A DNA stretch of 64,000 nucleotides from Woeseiaceae bacterium (GTDB taxonomy: Bacteria; Pseudomonadota; Gammaproteobacteria; Steroidobacterales; Woeseiaceae): NCBI GenBank assembly GCA_028289545.1, contig JANQPG010000061.1, forward strand, positions 1-64,000, given 5' to 3'. Position numbers and translations under genes: made by a program. This document shows, one piece after another, positions 26,655 to 34,838 of the stretch (position 1 is its first letter; the number at the start of each line of letters is the position of its first letter). Under the pieces are notes generated by a model that ran no database searches, was not told where the DNA came from, and saw nothing but the letters and a program-made list of their open reading frames with translations.

Positions 26655-28046
26655 ATGACGGAACTCATCGAACAACTCAGGGCGGACCTCGGCGACTCGG
26701 CCGTGCTGACCGGCGAAGCCGTAGCGGCGCGTGCCGTGAGCTGGGCCAACCCGGCATCGCGCAACGCGCGGGCGATCTTGCGGCCGGCCGACACCGCGGA
26801 GCTGGCGCTTGCGGTTCGGCGGTGCGCGGATGCGGGGCAGCCGCTCGTGACCTACGGCGGTGGCACGGGCCTCGTTAACGGCACGGACACGGCGCCGTCC
26901 GATATCCTGCTGAGCCTCGAGCGCATGAACCGCATCGAGAGTGTCGATATCCACGGGTCGACAATGACCGTGCAGGCCGGCGCAATCCTGCAGACCGTGC
27001 AGGAGCGCGCGGAAGCCGACGGTTTTACGTTTGCGCTCGATCTCGGCGCCCGCGGCTCCGCTACGGTGGGCGGCGCGATCTCAACGAACGCGGGCGGCAA
27101 TTCCGTGATCCGCTACGGCATGATGCGTGAGCAGGTGCTGGGTCTCGAAGCCGTGCTGGCCGACGGCACCGTGCTGTCGTCAATGAATCGCATGCTCAAA
27201 AACAACGCCGGCTACGACCTGAAACAGTTGTTTATCGGCACCGAGGGCACGCTCGGCATTGTGACCCGCGCCGTGCTGAGGTTGAGGCCGGCGATGCGAA
27301 GCGTGTGCTCGGCCTTTCTCGCGCTCGACGACTTCGAGCCCATACCGGCCCTGCTCCAGCGACTCGGCAGCGAGTCCGGCGGCACCTTGAGCGCCTTCGA
27401 GGTCATGTGGCGGGATTTCTACGAAGCGTTGGCGGAAACCGGAAAGCACGAGCTGCCGCTCGGCAGCGACCACGCCTACTACGTGCTTGTCGAGTGGCAG
27501 GGCGGAGACGCCGAGCAGGATGCGGAACGTTTCGAGAATTCGCTCGCGGCCGCGGTCGAAGCGGGCTGGATAGCGGATGCCGCGATTGCTGCCAGCGAGC
27601 GGCAGCGACAGGCGTTCTGGGGTATGCGAGATGACATCGACGGTCTGCGCGAACTCCTGGACCCTATTGTCATGTTCGACGTCAGCCTGCCGATCGCCGG
27701 CGCCGAGCGCTACACCTCGGCTGTCTTCGAGCGGCTTGAAAGGTGCTGGCCGGATACTTTTCGCGGCGTGACTTTCGGTCACCTAGGCGACGGCAATATT
27801 CACTTCATGCTGACCACCGGCAGCGCCGACCACGACAGCCAAACCGAGGCCATGCAGATCGTCTACGACGAGCTCAAGCCCTTCGGCGGCTCGATTTCGG
27901 CCGAGCACGGCATCGGCACCGAAAAACTGGCCTATCTCGGCGTGTCGCGCAGCGAGGAGGAGATCGCAACGATGCGGCGTCTCAAGCAGGCGTTCGACCC
28001 GGGCAACATCCTGAATCCGGGGAAGGTGCTTGGCTCGCCGTCGTGA
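26655..28046 (+). CDS. FAD-linked 2-hydroxyacid oxidase (GlcD/D-lactate dehydrogenase family)
   Basis: 463 residues. The N-terminal PCMH FAD-binding domain has TYGGGTGLVNGTDTAP and GSATVGGAISTNAGG. The C-terminal cap has VTFGHLGDGNIHFML and AEHGIGTEKLAYL, the substrate-binding histidines of D-lactate, glycolate and D-2-hydroxyglutarate dehydrogenases. It oxidises a D-2-hydroxyacid to a 2-oxoacid with flavin-linked electron transfer. The start at 26655 is chosen because family homology starts there. No GlcE or GlcF subunit follows, so it is probably the single-subunit type. Confidence 0.87.
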   Translation: MTELIEQLRADLGDSAVLTGEAVAARAVSWANPASRNARAILRPADTAELALAVRRCADAGQPLVTYGGGTGLVNGTDTAPSDILLSLERMNRIESVDIHGSTMTVQAGAILQTVQERAEADGFTFALDLGARGSATVGGAISTNAGGNSVIRYGMMREQVLGLEAVLADGTVLSSMNRMLKNNAGYDLKQLFIGTEGTLGIVTRAVLRLRPAMRSVCSAFLALDDFEPIPALLQRLGSESGGTLSAFEVMWRDFYEALAETGKHELPLGSDHAYYVLVEWQGGDAEQDAERFENSLAAAVEAGWIADAAIAASERQRQAFWGMRDDIDGLRELLDPIVMFDVSLPIAGAERYTSAVFERLERCWPDTFRGVTFGHLGDGNIHFMLTTGSADHDSQTEAMQIVYDELKPFGGSISAEHGIGTEKLAYLGVSRSEEEIATMRRLKQAFDPGNILNPGKVLGSPS

Positions 28047-28185
28047 GCCAAGTCGACTCCAGCAGCGCCGGCCGGATCCGAGCAACAGTCTCGGCAGCAG
28101 TCCGAACGACCGGCGGCTTTTTCTTTCTTGCAAACTTCCCTGTTGCACAAGGGGCGGTTCGTCCGTGAGCCGCCCCCGGGGGGAT

Positions 28186-28210
28186 CAAAAACCCGGGCGG
28201 AAACGGGTTT
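28186..28210 (-). terminator. Possible intrinsic terminator of the TonB receptor gene
   Basis: On the minus strand, AAACCC and GGGTTT form a 6-bp stem around a 10-base loop, followed by a short run of T. The hairpin includes the stop codon. The stem is weak, and a second hairpin at 28152-28175 (GGGCGGTTC/GAGCCGCCC) without a T-run lies just beyond. Confidence 0.4.
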
Positions 28211-30464
28211 AGAAAAAGCGCATTGTGCCCGTCAAGGTCCACGTGCGCGGCGCGCCGTAGAAGCCGATGACGGACGAGTCCACGGTCGGGAAGTTGTAAT
28301 TGGCGACAATGTAGCGGCGGTCGCTCAGGTTGCGGCCGTGCAGCGCCAGCGAGTAGCGGCCGCTCTCCGAATTCCATCCCATGCTGGCGTCGACGAGCGT
28401 ATAGGCTTCCTGATCGACCAGCGGGTCGGGAATCTCGAACTGGAACGTGTCGTCGCGGTAGGAGACGTTGGTCGACAGCGCCAGATCGCCCGCCTGGCCG
28501 AACAGTGTCAGCGGGAATTCGTAGCGCAGGTTGACGCTGGCGGTGATCTCCGGCGTGTTCTGGAATTCGCGCTGGTCGGAAATGTCGATGAAGATCGGGT
28601 TGCCGTCCGTGTCCGTGCCGCCGACGAGCCATTCGGTGTAATCGGCATCGATCCAACCGAGCGCCAGCACGCTTGAGAAACGATCCGTGAACTGGCCGAC
28701 CATCTCGAATTCGGCGCCCATGATCTCGGCTTCGCCCGCGTTGGTCGTTGTGCCCGCAAACCCGTCCGGTTCGCCGTCGTTGTCATTGTCGAGAATGATC
28801 GACCCCGGTACCTGCACGTTCTTGTAGTCGGAGAAGAAGAACGCGAAGTTGGTCTGAATACGGCCGCCGGGCCAGACCGATTTGGCCCCGATTTCGAACG
28901 CCTGGACTTCTTCCGGCTCGAAACCGGCCCGCACTTCGGCAACGCTGTAATCGCCGCGCGGATCGAAGCCACCGCCCTTGAAACCTTCGTTGTAGGACGC
29001 GTAGAACGTGTGATCGTCCGTTGGCGCCCAGCTCAGAGAGGCGCGCGGCGTAAAGTCGGAATCCGTGCGGTTGCCGTTGAAGGGCGGTACGACACCCGGG
29101 AACGGTATGGCGTCGTCGTTGCCGAAGTAGGGTGAGCCCAGACCCAGGTAGGTCTGGCGAATGACCGTGGCGTCGCGCTCGTCTTCCGTGTACCGGCCGC
29201 CGAGCGACAGCGTCAAGGTGTCCGAAAGGTCGTAAGTGAAGTCGCCGTACACGGCCCACGCATTGGTGTCGTAGTCGCCGAGCGTAAAGGCGGTCTGGAC
29301 GTTGAAGATCACGACGTCGAAGGCGTTGAAGGCATTCGCGTCGAGGTAGTACACGCCAAACAGGCCGGTTGTCCGGTCACCGACGAAGCTCGCCTGGAAC
29401 TCCTGGCTGAACTGCTCGTTTTCATAGATGACCGGTGCGTCGAAGGTGTTGGCTGGCAGGTTGTCGAAATCGATCAGGCTTTCGGAATCGTCCGAGCGCG
29501 ACGACGTGATCGATTTCAACAGCCAGTTGTCGTTGAGGTTCCATTCGACCTGCAGGCCAATGCCTTGTTGATCGACCTGCGGATCGAGGCCGGCGTTGGA
29601 AGAGGGCAGCGTGGAAATACCCGCTCGGGTGTCGAAGACATCGTCGAGCACAGGGTCGCCGCCGGCGCTCACGAGCAGACGGTGGCCGTGACGCGGTGAC
29701 GAACGGTCTTCCGTATAGTCGCCGAACAGGCGGATAAACCAGGCGTCATTGGGTTCCCACTCGGCGCTCAGGCGAACACCCAGGGTTTCCTTGTCGGCGT
29801 TTTCCTCACCGGTAAACAGGTTGTCGCCGAAGCCGTCGCGATTGAACGTGGCGACCGTGCCGCCGATGCGGAACGTATCGCTCAGCGGTGCGGAACCCTT
29901 GAGCATCAGGTCAGCCTGCGAGTAGTCGCCCACCGCTGCACGCACCTCGAACTCGGGACTATCGGACAGCCGTCGCGTCACGTACTTGATGGCGCCACCG
30001 ATCGTGTTCCGTCCGTACAGCGTGCCCTGCGGACCGCGCAACACCTCGATTCGCTCCACGTCGTAGATGTCGAACACCGTGCCTTGCGGCCGGGCAAGGT
30101 ACACGTCGTCGAGGTAGATGCCGACGCCACCCTCGAAGCCGGCGAGCGGGTCCTGCTGGCCGACACCGCGAATGTACGCGGTCAGCGTCGTATTGGTGGC
30201 GCGCGATACTTCGAGCGTGGTGTTCGGGGTGGTCTGTGTGAGCGCCGTAATGTCGACCGCACCCAGGCTATCGAGGTAATCGCCCGAGAACGCCGACACC
30301 GCAACCGGCACGTCTTTCAACGACTCTTCGCGACGCCGGGCCGTGACGACCACTTCTTCGAGGGCGCCGTCCGAGGCGCCATCCTGCGCCACGGCCGGTT
30401 CGCCGACCAATACCAACAGCAGCGCCGCAGCGGCCGCTACTAAGCCATACATGGACTTGAGCAT
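28209..30464 (-). CDS. TonB-dependent outer-membrane receptor
   Basis: 751 residues. The signal peptide (LVAAAAALLLVLVGEPAVA) is followed by a TonB-box/plug start EEVVVTARRREESLKDVPVA, the plug hallmark VERIEVLRGPQGTLYGRNT, and a 22-strand barrel ending in an aromatic residue (GTMRFF). It has the CirA-like form abundant in oligotrophic heterotrophs, often for plant, lipid or aromatic-derived ligands rather than siderophores. GGGGGG lies five bases before the ATG. Two palindromic boxes at 30503 and 30529 in its promoter match those beside the divergent acyl-CoA ligase, placing it under the adjacent TetR regulator. Confidence 0.92.
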   Translation of the reverse strand: MLKSMYGLVAAAAALLLVLVGEPAVAQDGASDGALEEVVVTARRREESLKDVPVAVSAFSGDYLDSLGAVDITALTQTTPNTTLEVSRATNTTLTAYIRGVGQQDPLAGFEGGVGIYLDDVYLARPQGTVFDIYDVERIEVLRGPQGTLYGRNTIGGAIKYVTRRLSDSPEFEVRAAVGDYSQADLMLKGSAPLSDTFRIGGTVATFNRDGFGDNLFTGEENADKETLGVRLSAEWEPNDAWFIRLFGDYTEDRSSPRHGHRLLVSAGGDPVLDDVFDTRAGISTLPSSNAGLDPQVDQQGIGLQVEWNLNDNWLLKSITSSRSDDSESLIDFDNLPANTFDAPVIYENEQFSQEFQASFVGDRTTGLFGVYYLDANAFNAFDVVIFNVQTAFTLGDYDTNAWAVYGDFTYDLSDTLTLSLGGRYTEDERDATVIRQTYLGLGSPYFGNDDAIPFPGVVPPFNGNRTDSDFTPRASLSWAPTDDHTFYASYNEGFKGGGFDPRGDYSVAEVRAGFEPEEVQAFEIGAKSVWPGGRIQTNFAFFFSDYKNVQVPGSIILDNDNDGEPDGFAGTTTNAGEAEIMGAEFEMVGQFTDRFSSVLALGWIDADYTEWLVGGTDTDGNPIFIDISDQREFQNTPEITASVNLRYEFPLTLFGQAGDLALSTNVSYRDDTFQFEIPDPLVDQEAYTLVDASMGWNSESGRYSLALHGRNLSDRRYIVANYNFPTVDSSVIGFYGAPRTWTLTGTMRFF

Positions 30465-30502
30465 GTTAACCCCCCTGTTTGTGTCGGCCGCACCAGCCGA
30501 TA

Positions 30503-30518
30503 TTCAACGAACGTTGGA
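30503..30518. promoter_or_regulatory. TetR-type operator, TonB promoter, site 1
   Basis: TTCAACGAACGTTGGA is a near-palindrome, one mismatch from the consensus TTCAACG-NN-CGTTGAA. It lies about 40 bases upstream of the TonB receptor start and is one of four copies found only around the tetR gene. Confidence 0.75.
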
Positions 30519-30528
30519 AAAATATTAA

Positions 30529-30544
30529 TTGAACGTACGTTGAA
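30529..30544. promoter_or_regulatory. TetR-type operator, TonB promoter, site 2
   Basis: TTGAACGTACGTTGAA has one mismatch to perfect symmetry and the same CGNNCG core as the other three copies. Its spacing to site 1 is 26 bases centre to centre. The AT-rich stretch between the sites (AATATTAAT) could supply a promoter element. Confidence 0.75.
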
Positions 30545-30611
30545 TAGCAAATGACATCACAGCGCGTCAGGGGGCGGTCTGCGCTATCGGGTGGGCACTG
30601 CGGGAAGGGGT

Positions 30612-31268
30612 TTAGTCGCGGGGCTTGTCCGCCAGTGCGCGAAAGCCCGCGGCGAGGAAAGCCGGCATACGATCGTTGATGGCGCGCATATCGGAAGATC
30701 GGCAGACGCCGCCCGATAGGTTGTCTATGCGCCCGGTTTCGGCGAAGGTGAGGGTCAGCGCTCCGGAGAGAAAATGGTAGCTCCAGTAAAGATCCTCGTT
30801 GCTGCACTCCGGCAACGCTTTGCGCAAAGCCTCGATAAAACGTGAGACCAGCGGGTCGAAGTAGCGCGTCATGAGTTCGCCGCCCCATTCGCTCGAACTG
30901 TTGATCTGGGCAATGAGCTGGAAGTAGTGCTGCCACTCCTCATGGTTGTCGGCCAGGAGTTCGAGCAGCGGCTTCGTAAACGCCCCGATGATCTCCTCGA
31001 TCGTTGGTGCGTCGTCCGGGTGCCGGCGCTCGAGCGCCTCCAGCGCCTTGAGCCTCAGTGCGTTGAGCGTCTCCGCCTTGCGCAGCATGACCTGATCGAA
31101 CAGGTCGCGTTTCGACTTGAAGTGATAGTAGGCGAGCGACACGTCGGCGCCGGCCTGGCTCATGATCTGACGCACCGACACGCCTTCGTAGCCGCGGTGT
31201 GCAAACAGTTCCTCTGCCGCGTCGAGGATCCGGTCGCGGGTTTGTTGTCTTTGTACGGCTTTTTGCAT
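30612..31268 (-). CDS. TetR-family transcriptional regulator
   Basis: 218 residues. The N-terminal TetR helix-turn-helix (about residues 9-55) reads RILDAAEELFAHRGYEGVSV followed by the turn and recognition helix SLAYYHFKSKRDLFD. The C-terminal ligand domain is the CerR/TetR_C_33-like kind with no identifiable effector. The start at 31268 (MQKAVQRQQT) is preferred over the longer frame. The gene lies between the TonB receptor and the divergent CoA-ligase operon, and four near-identical palindromes flank it in both control regions, so it is the likely repressor of all of them. Confidence 0.9.
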   Translation of the reverse strand: MQKAVQRQQTRDRILDAAEELFAHRGYEGVSVRQIMSQAGADVSLAYYHFKSKRDLFDQVMLRKAETLNALRLKALEALERRHPDDAPTIEEIIGAFTKPLLELLADNHEEWQHYFQLIAQINSSSEWGGELMTRYFDPLVSRFIEALRKALPECSNEDLYWSYHFLSGALTLTFAETGRIDNLSGGVCRSSDMRAINDRMPAFLAAGFRALADKPRD

Positions 31269-31322
31269 GCTGCGGGTGCCCTGCTTACTGCTTCGGGAAC
31301 GGTGCACGAACCCGGTTTGAAT

Positions 31323-31338
31323 TTCAACGAACGCTCAA
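31323..31338. promoter_or_regulatory. TetR-type operator, tetR/ligase divergent promoter, site 3
   Basis: TTCAACGAACGCTCAA has a perfect left half and a degenerate right half relative to TTCAACG-NN-CGTTGAA. It lies 55 bases upstream of the tetR start. Confidence 0.65.
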
Positions 31339-31342
31339 CTAG

Positions 31343-31362
31343 TATTCAACGATCGTTGAATA
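31343..31362. promoter_or_regulatory. TetR-type operator, site 4 (perfect 20-bp palindrome)
   Basis: TATTCAACGATCGTTGAATA is fully self-complementary over 20 bases. It lies 61 bases upstream of the acyl-CoA ligase ATG and 75 bases upstream of the tetR start on the other strand. It defines the consensus for the other three sites. Confidence 0.85.
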
Positions 31363-31423
31363 TGTGCCGGGGCGCCGCGACGCCTTCCGTTCGTCGGCCC
31401 GGGCACCAGGGTGGGGACTCTCG

Positions 31424-32992
31424 ATGGCCTGGTTTGCGCCAAAGCCTTTACTGTTGCCGGACATTATTGCGCTAAACGCGGCATACCTGAACCGCAAAAC
31501 CGCTTTCGTGGATCGCGGCGAGCGCGTGAGCTGGGCCGACTTCGGCACGGGCACAAATCGTGTGGCCAATGCCCTGGCCGGCGCCGGGCTTGCCAAAGGC
31601 GGTCGGGTCGTCGTGCTCATGAAAAACAGCTACGCCATGGCCGAGGCCATGTTCGGCGTCATCCGCGGCGGCTTCGTTGCCGTGCCGCTCAACGTCGCGA
31701 TTTCGGACGCCGCAGTGGCGGCCATGATCGGCGACGCCGGCGCGCGCGCCGTGATCGCGTCCGACGAACATATCGAGCGCATCGAACGCTTGCGCAAAAC
31801 ACTGCCCGCGGAGCTCGGAGATCGTCTCATTGGTCTCGACTGCCGGGTTGACGGCTGGCACGACTATGCCGAGTTTGTCGGCGGAGCCTCCGCCGGCGAC
31901 CCCCAAGTCGAACTCTCACCCCAGGACGAGTGCAACATCATCTACAGCTCGGGTACGACCGGCCTTCCCAAGGGCATCGTTCACGATCACGGCTGCCGCG
32001 AAGCGTGGGGCAGCGACATGGCGGTGCCGCTGCGTTATCACTCGGGCGCGAAGACGCTCTGCAACCTTGGGCTTTTTTCCAACATCAGCTGGGTCGCCAT
32101 GCTGGCAACGCTGTATGCCGGCGGTTGCCTCGTCATTGACCGCCAGTTCTCGGCGGAACGCTGTCTCGAGCGCATTCAGGAGGAAGCGATTACGCACACG
32201 GCCATGGTGCCGCTGCAGTACCAGAAACTCGTCGAATGCGCGTCATTGTCCACGTACGATCTGTCGAGTCTGGACGCATACATGTGCTGCGGCTCTCCGC
32301 TCGCGCCGGCGCTCAAGCGCGCGGTGATGGAGAAGTTGCCGGGCGATCTGATCGAGCTGTACGGCCTCACCGAAGGCCTCGTGACCATTCTCGGGCCCGA
32401 GGACATGGCGGAAAAAATCGACTCCGTGGGGCAACCCTCGCCGGGGCAGCGCCTGCTGATACTGGGCGACGACGACAAGCCGCAGGCTGCCGGCAATGCC
32501 GGTGAGATCGTCGGTCACTCGCGCTTCATGATGGCGGGCTACCACAACAACGACGACGCCAACGCGGAGGCCACGTGGGTGCATCCCGACGGCAGCCGCT
32601 GGCTACGGACGGGCGACATCGGCCGGCTGGACGAGGACGGTTTCCTGTATCTCGTCGATCGCAAGAAGGACATGATTATCTCGGGTGGTCAGAACGTGTA
32701 CCCAGCCGATATCGAGGCCGTCATGCTGGAGCACGAGGCTGTGAGCGAGGTGGCGGTGGTCGGCATTGCGCACGAAAAATGGGGTGAAACGCCGCTGGCG
32801 GTTGTCGTGCCGGCCGCTGAGATCGACGCCGACGCGCTGACGGCGTGGACCAATGCCCGCACCGGGCGGCAGCAGCGCATCAACGGCACCGTGATCGTGG
32901 ACGAGTTGCCGCGCAACCCGAACGGCAAAATCCTGAAGCGCGAACTGCGCGATACCTATGCCAGCTACGCCGGCAAAGGAGGATCAAGCTGA
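31424..32992 (+). CDS. Acyl-CoA synthetase, AMP-forming
   Basis: 522 residues of the ANL superfamily. The core motifs are YSSGTTGLPKG (ATP loop), YGLTEG, TGDIGRLDEDGF, DRKKDMIISGGQNVYPADIE and the catalytic lysine in NPNGKILKREL. It activates a carboxylic acid as the acyl-AMP, then the CoA thioester. Substrate class (fatty, aryl or hydroxy acid) cannot be read off. The ATG at 31424 has GGGGA upstream. A GTG at 31364 would add 20 residues but lies within two bases of the operator. It heads the operon; the stop overlaps the next start as CTGA. Confidence 0.9.
   Translation: MAWFAPKPLLLPDIIALNAAYLNRKTAFVDRGERVSWADFGTGTNRVANALAGAGLAKGGRVVVLMKNSYAMAEAMFGVIRGGFVAVPLNVAISDAAVAAMIGDAGARAVIASDEHIERIERLRKTLPAELGDRLIGLDCRVDGWHDYAEFVGGASAGDPQVELSPQDECNIIYSSGTTGLPKGIVHDHGCREAWGSDMAVPLRYHSGAKTLCNLGLFSNISWVAMLATLYAGGCLVIDRQFSAERCLERIQEEAITHTAMVPLQYQKLVECASLSTYDLSSLDAYMCCGSPLAPALKRAVMEKLPGDLIELYGLTEGLVTILGPEDMAEKIDSVGQPSPGQRLLILGDDDKPQAAGNAGEIVGHSRFMMAGYHNNDDANAEATWVHPDGSRWLRTGDIGRLDEDGFLYLVDRKKDMIISGGQNVYPADIEAVMLEHEAVSEVAVVGIAHEKWGETPLAVVVPAAEIDADALTAWTNARTGRQQRINGTVIVDELPRNPNGKILKRELRDTYASYAGKGGSS
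32977..32991 (+). promoter_or_regulatory. Strong ribosome site serving a CTG start
   Basis: AGGAGG at 32977-32982 is a consensus Shine-Dalgarno, six bases before CTG at 32989. CTG overlaps the TGA stop of the ligase gene as CTGA. No in-frame ATG, GTG or TTG is near, so this site decides the start of the alpha/beta hydrolase. Confidence 0.75.
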
Positions 32993-33837
32993 ATACCGGA
33001 GGCAGCTACTACGCGTCAACCGACGGCCTGTCGCTGTACTACCGCGACTTCGGCTCCGGCAATTCAGGAACGCCTGTCCTGTGCCTCCCTGGGCTGACGC
33101 GCAACAGCCGCGATTTCACGGCGTTTGCGGAGCGCATCGAAGATCGTCGCCGCGTGCTGACGCCCGACCTGCGCGGCCGCGGTTATTCGGACTACGATCC
33201 CAGCTGGCGAAACTATCATCCACTCACCTACATTGGCGACGCATGGCGGCTGCTGGACACGCTCGGCATTGACCGCGTCATCGTCATGGGCACGTCGTTG
33301 GGCGGACTTTGCGGCATGGCCATGTCGATGCAGGACAATGCACGTATTGCGGGCCTGATCATGAACGACATTGGCCCCGAAATAGCGCCCGAAGGGCTGA
33401 ATCGTGTACAGGACTACACGGGTCGCCTGCCGCCTGTTGCCAGCTGGGACGAGGCCGTGGCTCAAACGCGCGAGATCTACGGCGTGTGGCTGCCGGGGCT
33501 ATCGGATGACGACTGGCTCGTGATGGCGAAGCGCGCTTACCGCGAACACGACGGTGTGCCGCGACTCGACTTCGATCCGAACATCGGTCGCGCGGTACGC
33601 GAAGTCGGTCCGCAAAAGGGTGATCCGTGGGAATACTTCGGCACGCTCGCCGAGACACCGGTGACGGTCCTCTGGGGTGTCGATTCCGACATCCTCACGC
33701 GCGACATCTGCGATCGGATGCTCGCGGCCAAGCCGGATCTCAACGTTGTCCCAGTCGCAAACCGCGGCCACGTGCCGCTCCTGGACGAGCCTGAATGTGT
33801 CGAGGCGATCGATGCCATGCTGGAGGCTGTATCTTGA
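32989..33837 (+). CDS. Alpha/beta hydrolase with probable CTG start
   Basis: 282 residues. The fold is clear from PVLCLPGLTRNSRDF (oxyanion loop), TPDLRGRGYSD, the nucleophile elbow VMGTSLGGLCGM (Ser), an Asp in WGVDSDILT and the catalytic His in NRGHVPLLDEP. It is cytoplasmic (no signal) and probably an esterase or lactonase. Family homology begins at YYASTDGLSLYYRDFG, right after the CTG at 32989. The nearest upstream start codon is a GTG at 32845, deep inside the ligase gene. It is coupled by CTGA upstream and TTGA downstream. Confidence 0.82.
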   Translation: MNTGGSYYASTDGLSLYYRDFGSGNSGTPVLCLPGLTRNSRDFTAFAERIEDRRRVLTPDLRGRGYSDYDPSWRNYHPLTYIGDAWRLLDTLGIDRVIVMGTSLGGLCGMAMSMQDNARIAGLIMNDIGPEIAPEGLNRVQDYTGRLPPVASWDEAVAQTREIYGVWLPGLSDDDWLVMAKRAYREHDGVPRLDFDPNIGRAVREVGPQKGDPWEYFGTLAETPVTVLWGVDSDILTRDICDRMLAAKPDLNVVPVANRGHVPLLDEPECVEAIDAMLEAVS

Positions 33838-34838
33838 ACACCCTGTTACCGTCGCCGCTGCCGACACTGTTGCTCGCCTTGATCTTGCTCGCCGCCTGCG
33901 GCAAGCCCGCAGAGACCACAACCGATTCCATGCCCCAGTACTCTATCGATGCCAACGCGATCAGCGTGTCCGGCGTCTCGGCCGGCGCCTACATGGCCGG
34001 ACAATTCCACATTGCTCATTCGGCGCTCGTGCGCGGCGCCGGGCTGGTCGCCGGCGGGCCGTACGGGTGTGCCAGGGGCTCGATGCAGACGGCGCTCGGC
34101 GAGTGCACCAAGGCGTCCACACCGTCGCTGGAGCCGCTGCTCGCCGCGGCCGAGGCAAACGCCAACGCTGGCCGTATCGACCCGCTTACCCACCTCGAAG
34201 GCAGCCCGGTATGGCTGTTCCGGGCAACCGCTGACGAGGCGATGGGACTGTCGCTCAATCGCGCCGCGGCCGAGTTTTACCGGCATTTCGGCGCGAAAGC
34301 GCTGGAGGTGACGGACGTCGATACGGTGCACGGGCTGCCGACCACCGTGTCCGGCGTGGCCTGCGACGAATTTGCGCCGCCTTACCTCAACGCCTGTAGC
34401 TACGACGCCGCCGGCGAGATCCTCTCGACCCTCCACGGGGGCGAAGCCAAACGCGGCAGCGCAACCGGCAAACTCGGCGCCGTCGAGGTCCCCGGCGCCG
34501 ACGAGGCGGAACTCTTGCCGGAAGCGTATCTGTACGTCCCCGAGGCCTGCGCCGACGGCGAAAGCTGTGGCGTCCACGTGTTCTTTCACGGTTGCCAGCA
34601 GTCGAGCGAACTCGTGGGCGACGCCGTGGCCCGCGGCGCCGGCTTCAACGAATGGGCGGACACGCGGCGCTTGCTGGTGCTGTATCCGCAGGCCAAGAGC
34701 AGCAAGTTTGCGCCGATGAATCCGCTGGGTTGCTTCGACTGGTGGGGCTACACGAACGCCGATTACGCGACGCGCGACGGACTGCAGATTCGAGCGGTAA
34801 AGGCCGTGCTCGACAACCTGGCCGGCAAGACCCTTTGA
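33834..34838 (+). CDS. PHB-depolymerase-like esterase lipoprotein
   Basis: 334 residues. The start is TTG at 33834 (TTGA overlap), with GGAGG seven bases upstream. The signal peptide ends in a lipobox (LILLAAC). The catalytic domain belongs to the poly(3-hydroxybutyrate) depolymerase/LpqC esterase family: nucleophile elbow SGVSAGAYMAGQ, oxyanion site FFHGCQQSS and the C-terminal GCFDWWGYTNADYATRDG. Several cysteines suggest disulfides, fitting a periplasmic or outer-membrane location. It would cleave a polyester or ester ligand brought in by the TonB receptor; the substrate is not determined. Confidence 0.82.
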   Translation: MNTLLPSPLPTLLLALILLAACGKPAETTTDSMPQYSIDANAISVSGVSAGAYMAGQFHIAHSALVRGAGLVAGGPYGCARGSMQTALGECTKASTPSLEPLLAAAEANANAGRIDPLTHLEGSPVWLFRATADEAMGLSLNRAAAEFYRHFGAKALEVTDVDTVHGLPTTVSGVACDEFAPPYLNACSYDAAGEILSTLHGGEAKRGSATGKLGAVEVPGADEAELLPEAYLYVPEACADGESCGVHVFFHGCQQSSELVGDAVARGAGFNEWADTRRLLVLYPQAKSSKFAPMNPLGCFDWWGYTNADYATRDGLQIRAVKAVLDNLAGKTL

